A DNA stretch of 64,000 nucleotides from Myxococcus xanthus (GTDB lineage Bacteria > Myxococcota > Myxococcia > Myxococcales > Myxococcaceae): the NCBI RefSeq assembly GCF_900106535.1, contig NZ_FNOH01000005.1, positions 483,569-547,568 of the forward strand. Reading direction: 5' to 3'. Every line of letters begins with the position of its first letter. Positions within the stretch are counted from its first letter, which is position 1. Below are positions 43,201-50,532 of this stretch, piece after piece. The translations under genes were made by a program, and so were the position numbers. The notes under the pieces were generated by a model. That model searched no databases, was not told the DNA's origin, and worked only from the letters and a program-made list of their open reading frames with translations.

Positions 43201-45139
43201 TGATGTAGTGGCCCCACTCGTGGGCGATGATGGTGTTGTCGAGCGTGCCGTCACGGTCCAGGTCCTTGGAGCGGTGCAGGCGCACCTGGACGGTGCTCGC
43301 GTTGGCGGCCACCTCCGCCTTCCAGAGGTCCGCCGTCTCCCGGGAGATGGAGGCCACGGGCACCGTGACGCGTGCGTCGTCTCCGCTCATGGAGAGAGGG
43401 CCCTCACCGGCATTGGTGTTGGCCACGAGGACCGCGATGGCGCCGGCGTCCTGCGCGTTCAGCGCCTTGGTGACGAAGTCGCAGGCGCCGCGGTCGAGCA
43501 GCGCCACGTGGCCGGCGAACGTGCCCGCCTCGAAGGGCGTGCAGCCGAGTGTCCGTCCCGTGGGCGCGAGCACCTGCACCGGACCGTCCAGCGTGTACTC
43601 CTGGGCCCCGAAGCGGCTATCCCCGTTCACGTAGGCGCGGGCCAGCGATGCGGGGGCCGTCACCTGGAGGAGGGGCATGCCGTCGAAGACATACATCTGC
43701 ATGCGGGGCGAGATGCCGTCCGCCGGCGTGGCCATGTTGGCGTTGTTGCGGCCGTTGTAGTCCTGCCCCTCGACGCGCAGCGGGTCACCCTCGATGCCGC
43801 CACGGCCGAAGTTCTGCATCTGCGCGTTGCCGGAGGCCTCGTCGAAGCCCGCGTCGTAGTACCAGTCGTGCAGGAAGTTATTGATGAAGAAGAGGTTCAC
43901 CACCGAGGCCTTCATCTGCTCGATGCTGGAGCCCGGGGCGCGGTGGGGGTCGTAGACGTAGTCGAAGGCGCGCTCACCGGTGATGTCCGCGCGCAGGTCC
44001 GCGCCTGGCTGGTAGCCGTCCGGCGCCACCAGGTCCACGTAGGCGTCCACGTTGTTGCCCACGGTCTGCGTGGCGTTGGCGGGCAGCCACGGGTCGTTCC
44101 GCGAGAAGGGGCTGTTCTGCAGCTCCACGACGTTGGGCGGAACGTCCAGCGGGGCGTCGTAGCCGTCCAGCTCCTGCCGGGGGAAGGGCGAGCCGGCGGA
44201 CCCCTGGGGGCCGTCGAACGGGCGGTACGGCGCGGCCGTCTCCGCCCATACAGTGTACCGGTACGTCTGCTCCGCGGCGTGGGCACGCAGGTCATTGCGG
44301 AAGAGGACCGCGCCGTCCACGGCCGAGATGACGTAGGAGGTGTAGTCTGAGTCCTTGCTGCTCTTGGGGCCCGCGTTGACCTCCACGTACCAGGCGGGCC
44401 GCAGGCCGTCGGGCAGGGTGAAGAAGACCTTCTTCGCGCGCGCGGGAACGACGAGCTGGCCGGGCATCACGGTGCGCACGCCGGGCTCGAAGTCGAACAG
44501 CGTGTAGCCGCCGCGGGAGTCCACGGCGATGAATGCGTGCGGCCCCAGCGGGGTGCCGCTCTGGTCCGAGTACGCCGCCGCCACGGCGTCCGCCGCGGAG
44601 CGCTGGAAGGCGTTCGCGCCGGTGCGCTGCCGGGCCGCGAGGGTGAGCTCGCTCGGCGCCAGGTAGCCAGTGACGGCCACGGGCGAGAGCGCCTGCGTCA
44701 TCACCACCTTCACCTCGCTGCGGAACACCTCCACGCCTTCCACCGCCTGGCGGAAGGTCACGATGACGGCGCCCTTGCCCGTCTGGTGTACGGACTGCAA
44801 CGGCGCGGCGGAGACGTCTTCTCGCTTCAGCCGGTAGAGGTCCGCGACCTGGCCCAGGTAGGCGCGCGCCGCGTCCTCGGGACGGGTGCCAGCGCGGGCC
44901 GCGGTCTGCAGGCCCGGGCCGGACTGCATGGACCAGAGGACGGAGGGGACGCCGAGCCGTGTCTCCGTGTGCTCGACTCGCAGGCCGCGGGCATGGGCCT
45001 GCTCATCGGCCACGGCGAGTGGCGTGCTGCCAGGCCGCGCGAGGAATGCGTCGAAGTTCGACCGTGGAGCGGCCGAAGCGCTGGTGCCAAGACATGACGC
45101 CAGCAGGACATGGGTAAGCCACTGCTTCCTGAGATGCAT
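40229..45139 (-). CDS. secreted M36 (fungalysin) metalloprotease with PA, PKD-like repeats and MYXO-CTERM tail
   Basis: A 1,636-residue preproprotein. Order: signal peptide, FTP/PepSY propeptide (about 30-220), M36 catalytic region with zinc site HEWGHYISN (about 638) and distal GEGWADVHALL, inside which a protease-associated insert is seen (CTPFEAGTFAGHVALLDRGACDF, about 530). A jelly-roll-like region (about 1000-1180) follows, then four PKD/REJ-type repeats with the recurring YxWxQxSGPAVxL core (about 1230-1590). The C-terminus (GGCSSTGG, hydrophobic stretch, RTRRRA) is MYXO-CTERM-like, for sorting to the outer surface. It digests extracellular protein, fitting a predatory lifestyle. Confidence 0.92.
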   Translation of the reverse strand: MHLRKQWLTHVLLASCLGTSASAAPRSNFDAFLARPGSTPLAVADEQAHARGLRVEHTETRLGVPSVLWSMQSGPGLQTAARAGTRPEDAARAYLGQVADLYRLKREDVSAAPLQSVHQTGKGAVIVTFRQAVEGVEVFRSEVKVVMTQALSPVAVTGYLAPSELTLAARQRTGANAFQRSAADAVAAAYSDQSGTPLGPHAFIAVDSRGGYTLFDFEPGVRTVMPGQLVVPARAKKVFFTLPDGLRPAWYVEVNAGPKSSKDSDYTSYVISAVDGAVLFRNDLRAHAAEQTYRYTVWAETAAPYRPFDGPQGSAGSPFPRQELDGYDAPLDVPPNVVELQNSPFSRNDPWLPANATQTVGNNVDAYVDLVAPDGYQPGADLRADITGERAFDYVYDPHRAPGSSIEQMKASVVNLFFINNFLHDWYYDAGFDEASGNAQMQNFGRGGIEGDPLRVEGQDYNGRNNANMATPADGISPRMQMYVFDGMPLLQVTAPASLARAYVNGDSRFGAQEYTLDGPVQVLAPTGRTLGCTPFEAGTFAGHVALLDRGACDFVTKALNAQDAGAIAVLVANTNAGEGPLSMSGDDARVTVPVASISRETADLWKAEVAANASTVQVRLHRSKDLDRDGTLDNTIIAHEWGHYISNRLIGNASGLTNNQGRSMGEGWADVHALLMVVREGDDYARGAYAVGGYVSGGGGGDGYYYGVRRAPYATAPTLASSRNALTFRHIENGNPLPTSHPLAYGQAGLGNSAVHSSGEVWASMLWECYVSLLQAHPFQEAQDRMKHYLVAGYKATPVSPTFLEARDALLAVTAASDPADYQRFLQAFAKRGAGMGAKAPDRDSMDHVGVVESFAAGNFIEVTSLRLDDALEGCDKDGVLDVGETGLLRVSVRNVGSGSLGAFSGTVSTTSSTATLEFPSGNTLTFSSMGRGGTATATLPVRLAAAQPNAHAGLRITFDEPSLPASASSTTFDPRVNYDEVPGAAAEDDFEGALSSWTSSTWLNPYGEADWKVQGPEGGRYMHAPNPAVQADLFLISPWMKVNETGAFSFSFRYRHSFESDIYPGGSIFPYYDGAVLEFTHDGLQWYDIAAMGVASIYSIDPTDGSPGYIEQGPNPLMYRNAWVGQNVTQENGKTVRFPEWSTAELRLADMFAGKNVQFRFRIGTDTAVGAYGFDLDDVRFTNVERMPFSGRVDEQGDGATCNQRPVANAGRDVGSPSAPVYERVRNPETGALELVRHTLDGTASYDPEGQPLTYHWTQVSGPAVTLVNADTATPSFTADVPDDSILTFQLVVRDGLETSAAHQVRAWVLNVNRAPTAVVTAPAEVAEFSSEPVTLDARASSDPDGELISYKWAQTSGPAVALKAGSSATPSFKVPEVAADTQLTFTLVVNDGRAQSKTATVTVMVRNVDRAPVADAGSEQVVDPLATASLSATAVDPDGDALTWTWRQVEGPAVELQGADTATPSFTAPEVRAETVLRFEAIASANGLSSAPMTATVTVRHANKAPQALPRLVGDARSGAQVTLDASASSDPDGDALTFGWKQVAGPSVTLSASEGAQVTFRAPEVKQAVTLHFELTATDARGGASTAVLGVTVQPSSSGSSGGCSSTGGSSPGLLLSLFGLLVGAVRTRRRA

Positions 45140-45165
45140 CGTTCTTCCGGAGAGGAGGGGAGAGA

Positions 45166-45207
45166 CAACGGGGGGCGCGACCCAGACAGGCCGCGCCCCC
45201 GACGTTG
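45166..45207. terminator. GC-rich hairpin between the MYXO-CTERM gene and the M36 gene
   Basis: CAACG-GGGGGCGCG pairs with CGCGCCCCC-(GA)-CGTTG around a 12-nt loop. It lies 62 bp after the stop codon at 45,270 on the minus strand and upstream of the M36 start. No T-run. Confidence 0.5.
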
Positions 45208-45269
45208 CGAAGCGGTTGCGGGGTCGCGCCGCCTTCGGGCGCGCCCCTGCGAAAGGGAGGGAGAGGGCG

Positions 45270-46952
45270 TCAGTCGCGCGGGGGCTGCTCGCGGCGCTTC
45301 AGCGAGCGGCGGCGCGTCAGGCCCGCCAGGCCCGCGAGCGCGAAGGGCCAGAGGCCGGCGGCCGAGGTGGACTGGCAGCCGCAGCCGCTGTCCGACTCCG
45401 GGTTGGGCTGCGGCTCGGGGGTGCCCGGGCCCGCGTCCGGCGGGGTGGTGCCCGCATCGGGCGTGGTGCCCGCATCGGGCTCGGTGCCCGCGTCGGGCTC
45501 GGGGTCGGTGCCCGCGTCGGGCTCGGGGTCGGTGCCCGCATCGGGCTCGGTGCCCGCGTCGGGCTCGGTGCCCGCGTCGGGCTCGGGGTCGGTGCCCGCG
45601 TCCGGGGCGTCCGGCGTCCAGAGCGAGGACTGGGCGATGTAGAGGGCGGTGCCCCATTCCACCTGGTCCGTCTCCGGCGGGGCCAGGCCCACGCCGAAGC
45701 TGATGTCGCTGTGGCGGTTGATGCTCGGCATGCCGGAGAACACCGGGTTGGAGGGGGTCTCCTGATCCACCCGGGCGTCACCCTTGTCCGAGGGGAGGAT
45801 GTCGTGCTCGGTGACCACGCGCTTCAAGTTCTCGCCGTCACTCACCCACACCGCGCGGAACCCGTCCGACTTGCGCGTGGCCCGGAAGACCACGTGTCCG
45901 CGGTCGTTGATGTCGGGCGGGAATACCTCCACCGTCCCGATGGCTTCGCCGGGCTCGCCCGGCACGTCCATTCCGTTCTGCGCGACCACCTTCAGCTCGT
46001 TGCCATCCCACAGGAGGATGGCGGTGCTCTGCCGCCCAGCCGCCTCCAGCAGCGTGGCCTGGATGGCCACCTGGCCCAGGTTGTTGATGGCGGGCTGCAC
46101 GGCGGCGAAGCGGAAGATGTTGGAGTCCGGGTTGTGCCCGCGCGTGTCCGCGATGACCTGCGACGTCCCATCCGGGTTGAAGATGCGCAGCTCCTGGTAC
46201 CAGGCGCTGGAGGTGGGCGCTTGCAGGTCCACCGCCGCGGCGATCTGCCCCAGGTCGTTCGCGCCCGGGGAGTAGAGGAACGTGTAGGGGTAGCCCGGGT
46301 CGACGTACTTCTCCGCAGCGAGAACCTTCGCGTCGAAGCCACCCGTCGTATTGGGCGTGTACAGCACGTAGGCGTAGCCCGTGCTCAGCGTGACTCGGGC
46401 GGCCATCTGCCCCGCCTCGTTCATGACCAGGCTGGACCAACTGGAGGAGCCCAGCGGCGAGCGGACGATCTGCGGCGGCGCGTCTGGTTCGTCCGCGTTC
46501 AGCACGTAGATGCCGTTCTTCGACGCGTCATTCGTCCCGGTGACGGCGAAGACCAACTGCCGGTGCGAGTTGAGGCTGACCTCGCCAAGGCGTGCATCCG
46601 CTCCCAGGCCGTCAGGGAGCAGGTAGATGCGGCCGCCCTGGCCGTTCTGGCCGTACCAGACGCCCGGACGTCCCTCCCGCGTGATGGCGAGCTGGAAGGC
46701 CACCTGCCGGTCCGCGGTGACGGGAATGAAGAAGCTGCCGGCGGAGGTGAGGCTGCCCAATTCGACGTTGTAGGAGCCCTCCTCCGTGTTGACGGCCAGG
46801 TTGGTGCGCGCTTGCAACTGGAACGTGTAGTCCGGTAGCTCGGCCGAGGCTGCTCCCGCCAGCAGGAACGCACCCAGCATCACGCCACGCTTCCGGTCGT
46901 GAGTGGGGGCGACGGTCCGACGACTGCTCTTCAGCGATGCACCACGAATCAT
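45270..46952 (-). CDS. MYXO-CTERM-anchored beta-propeller-like protein with PDAG repeats
   Basis: A 560-residue protein. A signal segment (GVMLGAFLLAGAASA) is followed by about 400 residues of propeller-like blades with recurring NDLGQIA / NNLGQVA / NDRGHVVF motifs, the pattern of proteins annotated as DUF7453 or choice-of-anchor types. A linker of repeated PDAGTEP units (about 445-510) leads to the C-terminal SGCGCQST, a hydrophobic segment and RRRSLKRR, a clear MYXO-CTERM signal. It should be displayed at the cell surface. A start at 46,952 puts the hydrophobic segment near residue 25; an earlier start would be arginine-rich. Confidence 0.8.
   Translation of the reverse strand: MIRGASLKSSRRTVAPTHDRKRGVMLGAFLLAGAASAELPDYTFQLQARTNLAVNTEEGSYNVELGSLTSAGSFFIPVTADRQVAFQLAITREGRPGVWYGQNGQGGRIYLLPDGLGADARLGEVSLNSHRQLVFAVTGTNDASKNGIYVLNADEPDAPPQIVRSPLGSSSWSSLVMNEAGQMAARVTLSTGYAYVLYTPNTTGGFDAKVLAAEKYVDPGYPYTFLYSPGANDLGQIAAAVDLQAPTSSAWYQELRIFNPDGTSQVIADTRGHNPDSNIFRFAAVQPAINNLGQVAIQATLLEAAGRQSTAILLWDGNELKVVAQNGMDVPGEPGEAIGTVEVFPPDINDRGHVVFRATRKSDGFRAVWVSDGENLKRVVTEHDILPSDKGDARVDQETPSNPVFSGMPSINRHSDISFGVGLAPPETDQVEWGTALYIAQSSLWTPDAPDAGTDPEPDAGTEPDAGTEPDAGTDPEPDAGTDPEPDAGTEPDAGTTPDAGTTPPDAGPGTPEPQPNPESDSGCGCQSTSAAGLWPFALAGLAGLTRRRSLKRREQPPRD
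45448..45603. repeat. minisatellite coding for PDAG linker
   Basis: Units of 18 bp (GTGCCCGCGTCGGGCTCG) and of 24 bp (the same plus GGGTCG) occur in tandem, with few base changes. All units are multiples of three, so copy-number change alters linker length without breaking the frame. Confidence 0.85.
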
Positions 46953-48038
46953 GCGTGCCACCTTTCCAAGGCAGGTAGCCCACCACCATGGAGGGCTGTA
47001 CTGCCGGTTTCCCGCGCAGGACCCCGTCCCCCCATGGGACCGTCGCTCCGGGCGCGCCGCGCCCGTCACGAGGGCCGCATTCGTCACGGCCTGTTCGCAA
47101 AGTTGCTACACACGATTAGCAGGAGCGTCGTTGATTACAAACTGATTCACTCGCAGCGTGCGGCGCGGCAGCGGGCCCGAGGTGTCTGACTCGTGCTGGA
47201 ACGGGCATTTCAACGGGAATCCGGGCCGATACACGCCACGGAGCGGTGAGAAACCGGAACTGCTGCTCCGACGGATGGCCCGCACTGTTTGTGTGGCGAA
47301 TGCGCGTTGCAAATGTATCGCCAGTTGCACATGTGGCTGCTTCGAGGTGTCTGGCGCCTGCGCGACGTGTCCCGCCTCCGCCGCATCAGGGGCGGCGCGC
47401 TGCGTCGTGTATTCAACGTTCAGGCGTGGTTCTTGATTGAATCGTGGAAGCGTGGACATGGGCGGCTAGCTCTAAAGATCCGCTATGTCTTGAAATGGCA
47501 TTGGGAGGACGAGAACGTGGCCGTTCTCCAGCGTGGTCGGCTCCTGGGTACGGCGGGCGCACGCACCCCCAAGGCGTACACCGCCCTCGTGGGGCGCAGC
47601 GGCTTCAGGCCCCGAGTGCCGAGCAGCAACGGCGCCTCGACTTGCTCCGAGACATCCTCCTGGAACAGGGAGCGACATTCCCATCCGCACCGCGCGCCGC
47701 CAGTGGGCCGCATGCTGGCGCTGCGAATCACGCTGCCGGATGCTCCCGAACGCCTCCTCGCCCATGACCAGGTCGCCAAGTCGCGGATGGTGAGCGCAGG
47801 CTGAAGGAGCTGCTGGTGAAGGACGCCTCGCGGCTCAAGCGCGGGCGCAACGTTCTGCGCACGGACGTACGGGCGTTGCTGACAACGGACGTATGCGAGC
47901 TCGGCAACGCCCCCACCGCCGCTCCCACCGCGGCGGAGGCGAAGAGGCGTCCGGCCCGGCGCACAGCCCGCATGTCATCCTTCAGTGGTCTTTTTTAATC
48001 CCGTTGCAACAGTCCGCCTCCTTGCGCTTCGTATGGTT

Positions 48039-48067
48039 TTCGACTTGTGAAGGGGGTTCGCTAATCT
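48039..48067 (+). promoter_or_regulatory. possible sigma70-like promoter
   Basis: TTCGAC and TAATCT with 17-bp spacing in an AT-richer stretch, about 160 bp upstream of the lipoprotein at 48,226. Pattern match only. Confidence 0.3.
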
Positions 48068-48190
48068 ATTGCCCAGGCCGGCATCCCTGCTTTTCGAACG
48101 TCCATCTCGCCCGTTGACGGCCAAAGCGCTGCTTCACCTACATCACGTGAATTGGCGTTCACCAGGTCCCGGCGCGTCCGGGCAGAGAAA

Positions 48191-48207
48191 CTCAGACATC
48201 GTCTGAG
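48191..48207. promoter_or_regulatory. perfect inverted repeat in the lipoprotein leader
   Basis: CTCAGAC-atc-GTCTGAG ends 18 bp before the ATG of the lipoprotein gene and just ahead of its GGAG ribosome binding site. A protein bound here, or an RNA hairpin, could block initiation. Confidence 0.4.
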
Positions 48208-48225
48208 GGGAATCGGAGACACGAT

Positions 48226-49416
48226 ATGTCGTTCCCTGTTGTCAAGGCAGCGAACGTGAAGGGAATGGGGTGGAGCGCGGTGCTGCTGGCCGGTCTGGTT
48301 GGCTGTGGACAGGAGGCGCGGAAGCCGGCGCCCGAACAGGAAGCCATCGAGGCCGTGAAGGCGCAGGCGCAGCAGCTCCAACCTCCCGCGGGCTGCACCG
48401 AAATCACGATGGGGGAACTGGCCAACGGCATCGGGCTGACGCCGACGATGTACTCACCGCAGCCGACGTACCGCGGCAACTTCAACAACTTTGGCGACCC
48501 GGCGTTCCCGGACCCGGCGCGCATCCGCCTGGACGTGAACACGGCGCCCGGCGTGTATGACCTGTCCGTGGGTGGAGGCAACACCTTCACCTGTGATCGC
48601 TGCGTCTTCGGCTACCAGGATGAGGGCTCGCCCGCGGAGAAGTTCTTCGTCGCCGACGCGGGCACGCTCCTGCTCGCCGTGAAGGTGTCGCCGCAGCAGA
48701 CCCTTGGCGCGCTGACGAACGTGACGCTGCGTGAGTCGGTGGATGCCCCGCCCCTCAACGCGCCGTACTGGGGCAGCGCGGTGGTTCCGGGCGGCGAGTG
48801 CCGGTGGATTCGCTTCGCGACGTGGAACACGGTGCGCCAGGACGGGTGCGACCCTCGCCAGGGCTCGCTGACGGCGAACCTGCCGGACACCACCTGCGTC
48901 CCGAATGACTACGTCGCCTCCGACGGCACGCTGGAGCGCGCGCTGGGGACCCAGGTCCAGGGAGAGGCCTGCACGAAGACCGCGGCGGCGAGCGAGTCCG
49001 AACTGGCCTCGACGGATTGCGAGCAGGGCTTCGCCTGCACCGACCTGCTGTCGGAGAACGCCCAGTGCCTCAAGACGTGTGACTTCATGGCGCCCAACCC
49101 CGGCTGCCCCTCCGGCACCATGTGCGGCGTGTACGGCCTGTGCACCGAGCAGTCCGTCCTCGAGCAGAACGGCTTCACGTTCGACCCCGCGCTGACTGGT
49201 GAGATCTGCAGCCTGGAATTCGCGCATTACTGTGGCACCGAGGGCGCGCGTGGTGTGTGTGCCGACCTGAACCGCGACGGCAAGGGCGAGTGCTACCCCT
49301 ACCACCGCGCCCGCTCCGAGTGTGGCCCGGGCGATGAGCTGGGTTACATGAACTACGCGCTCTCCGGTGGCGGCTTCGACCGCGGCCACGGCTTCTGCTA
49401 CCACGACGGCCTCTAG
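48226..49416 (+). CDS. cysteine-containing lipoprotein, unknown function
   Basis: A 396-residue lipoprotein with signal and lipobox LLAGLVGCG (Cys about 27). A beta-rich region follows (60-190), then a cysteine-rich C-terminal half with pairs such as CEQGFACTDLL, CLKTCDF, CPSGTMCGVYGLC and CSLEFAHYCG. The modules CxxGxxCxxxxxxxxxC are of the kind used in myxobacterial surface lipoproteins. GGAG precedes the ATG. It stands alone behind the long non-coding region. No enzyme motif. Confidence 0.75.
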   Translation: MSFPVVKAANVKGMGWSAVLLAGLVGCGQEARKPAPEQEAIEAVKAQAQQLQPPAGCTEITMGELANGIGLTPTMYSPQPTYRGNFNNFGDPAFPDPARIRLDVNTAPGVYDLSVGGGNTFTCDRCVFGYQDEGSPAEKFFVADAGTLLLAVKVSPQQTLGALTNVTLRESVDAPPLNAPYWGSAVVPGGECRWIRFATWNTVRQDGCDPRQGSLTANLPDTTCVPNDYVASDGTLERALGTQVQGEACTKTAAASESELASTDCEQGFACTDLLSENAQCLKTCDFMAPNPGCPSGTMCGVYGLCTEQSVLEQNGFTFDPALTGEICSLEFAHYCGTEGARGVCADLNRDGKGECYPYHRARSECGPGDELGYMNYALSGGGFDRGHGFCYHDGL

Positions 49417-49426
49417 CCTTCTCCGC

Positions 49427-49459
49427 CATTGCCCGGTCCCTCACGTGGGCCGGGCAGTG
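49427..49459. terminator. hairpin after the lipoprotein gene
   Basis: CATTGCCCGG pairs with CCGGGCAGTG (one G-T pair) around a 13-nt loop, 10 bp past the stop. No T-run, so only a weak call. Confidence 0.35.
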
Positions 49460-49673
49460 GTGCCTTCCAGGGCGGCGCCATGAGGGGGAATCTGGCCACA
49501 CTGTTGCTGGAGGCAGTCGAGCTGGGACGCGGGCTGACTTCCGCGGAGTCACGGCGCCGCGAATGACCCGTGTGCCATCTTGTTGGCCTTGTGCCAATGC
49601 ATTGGCAAAAAGGACGACAGTCTGGCGGGCACGTGGCAATGGGGACACCACTCACAAGGAGCTAGGCTGAACC

Positions 49674-50423
49674 ATGGCCACTGGTTTTACGACCGAGCGT
49701 GTGCTCTCGGTGCAACACTGGTCTGACCGTCTCTTCTCCATCGTCTGCACGCGCGACAGCGGCTTCCGATTCCAGAACGGTCAGTTCGTGATGATGGGCC
49801 TCGAGGTCGAAGGTCGCCCGCTCATGCGCGCGTACTCGATGGCGAGCGCGAACTACGACGACACGCTCGAGTTCTACTCCATCAAGCTCCAGGACGGCCC
49901 GCTCACCTCGCGATTGCAGAAGGTCGCTCCGGGCGATCAAGTGCTCGTGGGCACGAAGGCGGTGGGCACGCTCACCGTCGCGAACCTCAGGCCGGGTCGT
50001 CACCTGTGGATGCTCGCCACCGGCACCGGCCTCGCGCCGTTCCTGAGCATGGTGAAAGACCCCGAGACCTGGGAGCGCTTCGAGCGCGTCACCGTGGTGC
50101 ACGGCTGTCGCCACGTGAGCGACCTCTCGTACTCGAAGTTCTTCGAAGAGGTACTGCCGAACGACCCGTACCTGGGTGATCTCGTGCGCGAGAGGCTGAC
50201 GTACTTTCCGACGGTCACGCGTGAGCCGTTCCGCAATCAGGGCCGTATCACCGACCTGCTTCGCGCGAAGCCGCTCTCACCCGAGCACGATCGCGTCGTC
50301 ATCTGCGGCAGCCACGAGATGATCAAGGAGACCGCGACCATTCTCGAAGGCTTCGGCTTCGAGGAAGGCGACTCACACGAGCGCGGCGACTTCCTCATCG
50401 AGAAGGCCTTCGCCAGTCGTTGA
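49674..50423 (+). CDS. fpr: ferredoxin-NADP reductase
   Basis: A 249-residue FAD/NADP oxidoreductase of the bacterial Fpr type. The FAD-binding motif is RAYSMAS (about 51), the phosphate/NADP loop is ATGTGLAPFLSM (about 119), and the C-terminal NADP region is VVICGSHEMIKET. The protein ends EKAFASR rather than in the plant-type tyrosine, as in bacterial subclass I/II Fpr proteins. It passes electrons between NADPH and ferredoxin or flavodoxin and often supports oxidative-stress defence. AAGGAG precedes the ATG. Codon use is somewhat less extreme in wobble GC than in its neighbours (many TCG, CTC), which may hint at a different origin. Confidence 0.93.
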   Translation: MATGFTTERVLSVQHWSDRLFSIVCTRDSGFRFQNGQFVMMGLEVEGRPLMRAYSMASANYDDTLEFYSIKLQDGPLTSRLQKVAPGDQVLVGTKAVGTLTVANLRPGRHLWMLATGTGLAPFLSMVKDPETWERFERVTVVHGCRHVSDLSYSKFFEEVLPNDPYLGDLVRERLTYFPTVTREPFRNQGRITDLLRAKPLSPEHDRVVICGSHEMIKETATILEGFGFEEGDSHERGDFLIEKAFASR

Positions 50424-50481
50424 GCCCCCGCCACGCCTCATCGAATGACGATGCGGTGCGCCACCTCGCGCCGGAGGGGCA

Positions 50482-50511
50482 CCGGCGGCGGACTCGCGGT
50501 TCCACCGCCGG
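50482..50511. terminator. hairpin between convergent fpr and RCC1 genes
   Basis: CCGGCGG and CCGCCGG flank a 16-nt loop in the 109-bp gap between the two convergent genes. No T-run. Confidence 0.35.
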
Positions 50512-50532
50512 GCACCGGCTTCCCTCACGGTG

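Larger units (their letters stand above)
46953..48225. other. 1.27-kb region without a supportable gene
   Basis: Several short frames exist on both strands, but none has codon use, a ribosome binding site and a protein-like sequence together. A segment near 47,770-47,990 can be read as HDQVAKSRMVSAG and then LVKDASRLKRGRNVLRTDVRALL after a frame change, which may be a worn gene fragment. The GC content is lower than in flanking genes, especially 47,990-48,070. Confidence 0.5.

Noticed and set aside
42281..44350. A 689-codon open frame on the plus strand
   Set aside because: It is antisense to the M36 protease, whose zinc and PA motifs are unambiguous.
45448..45603. Regular repeats considered as a CRISPR array
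   Set aside because: There are no unique spacers, the units are multiples of three and code for a PDAG linker, and no cas genes are nearby.
47444..47804. Overlapping open frames as a small gene
   Set aside because: No ribosome binding site, mixed composition and no recognisable protein segment longer than about 20 residues.
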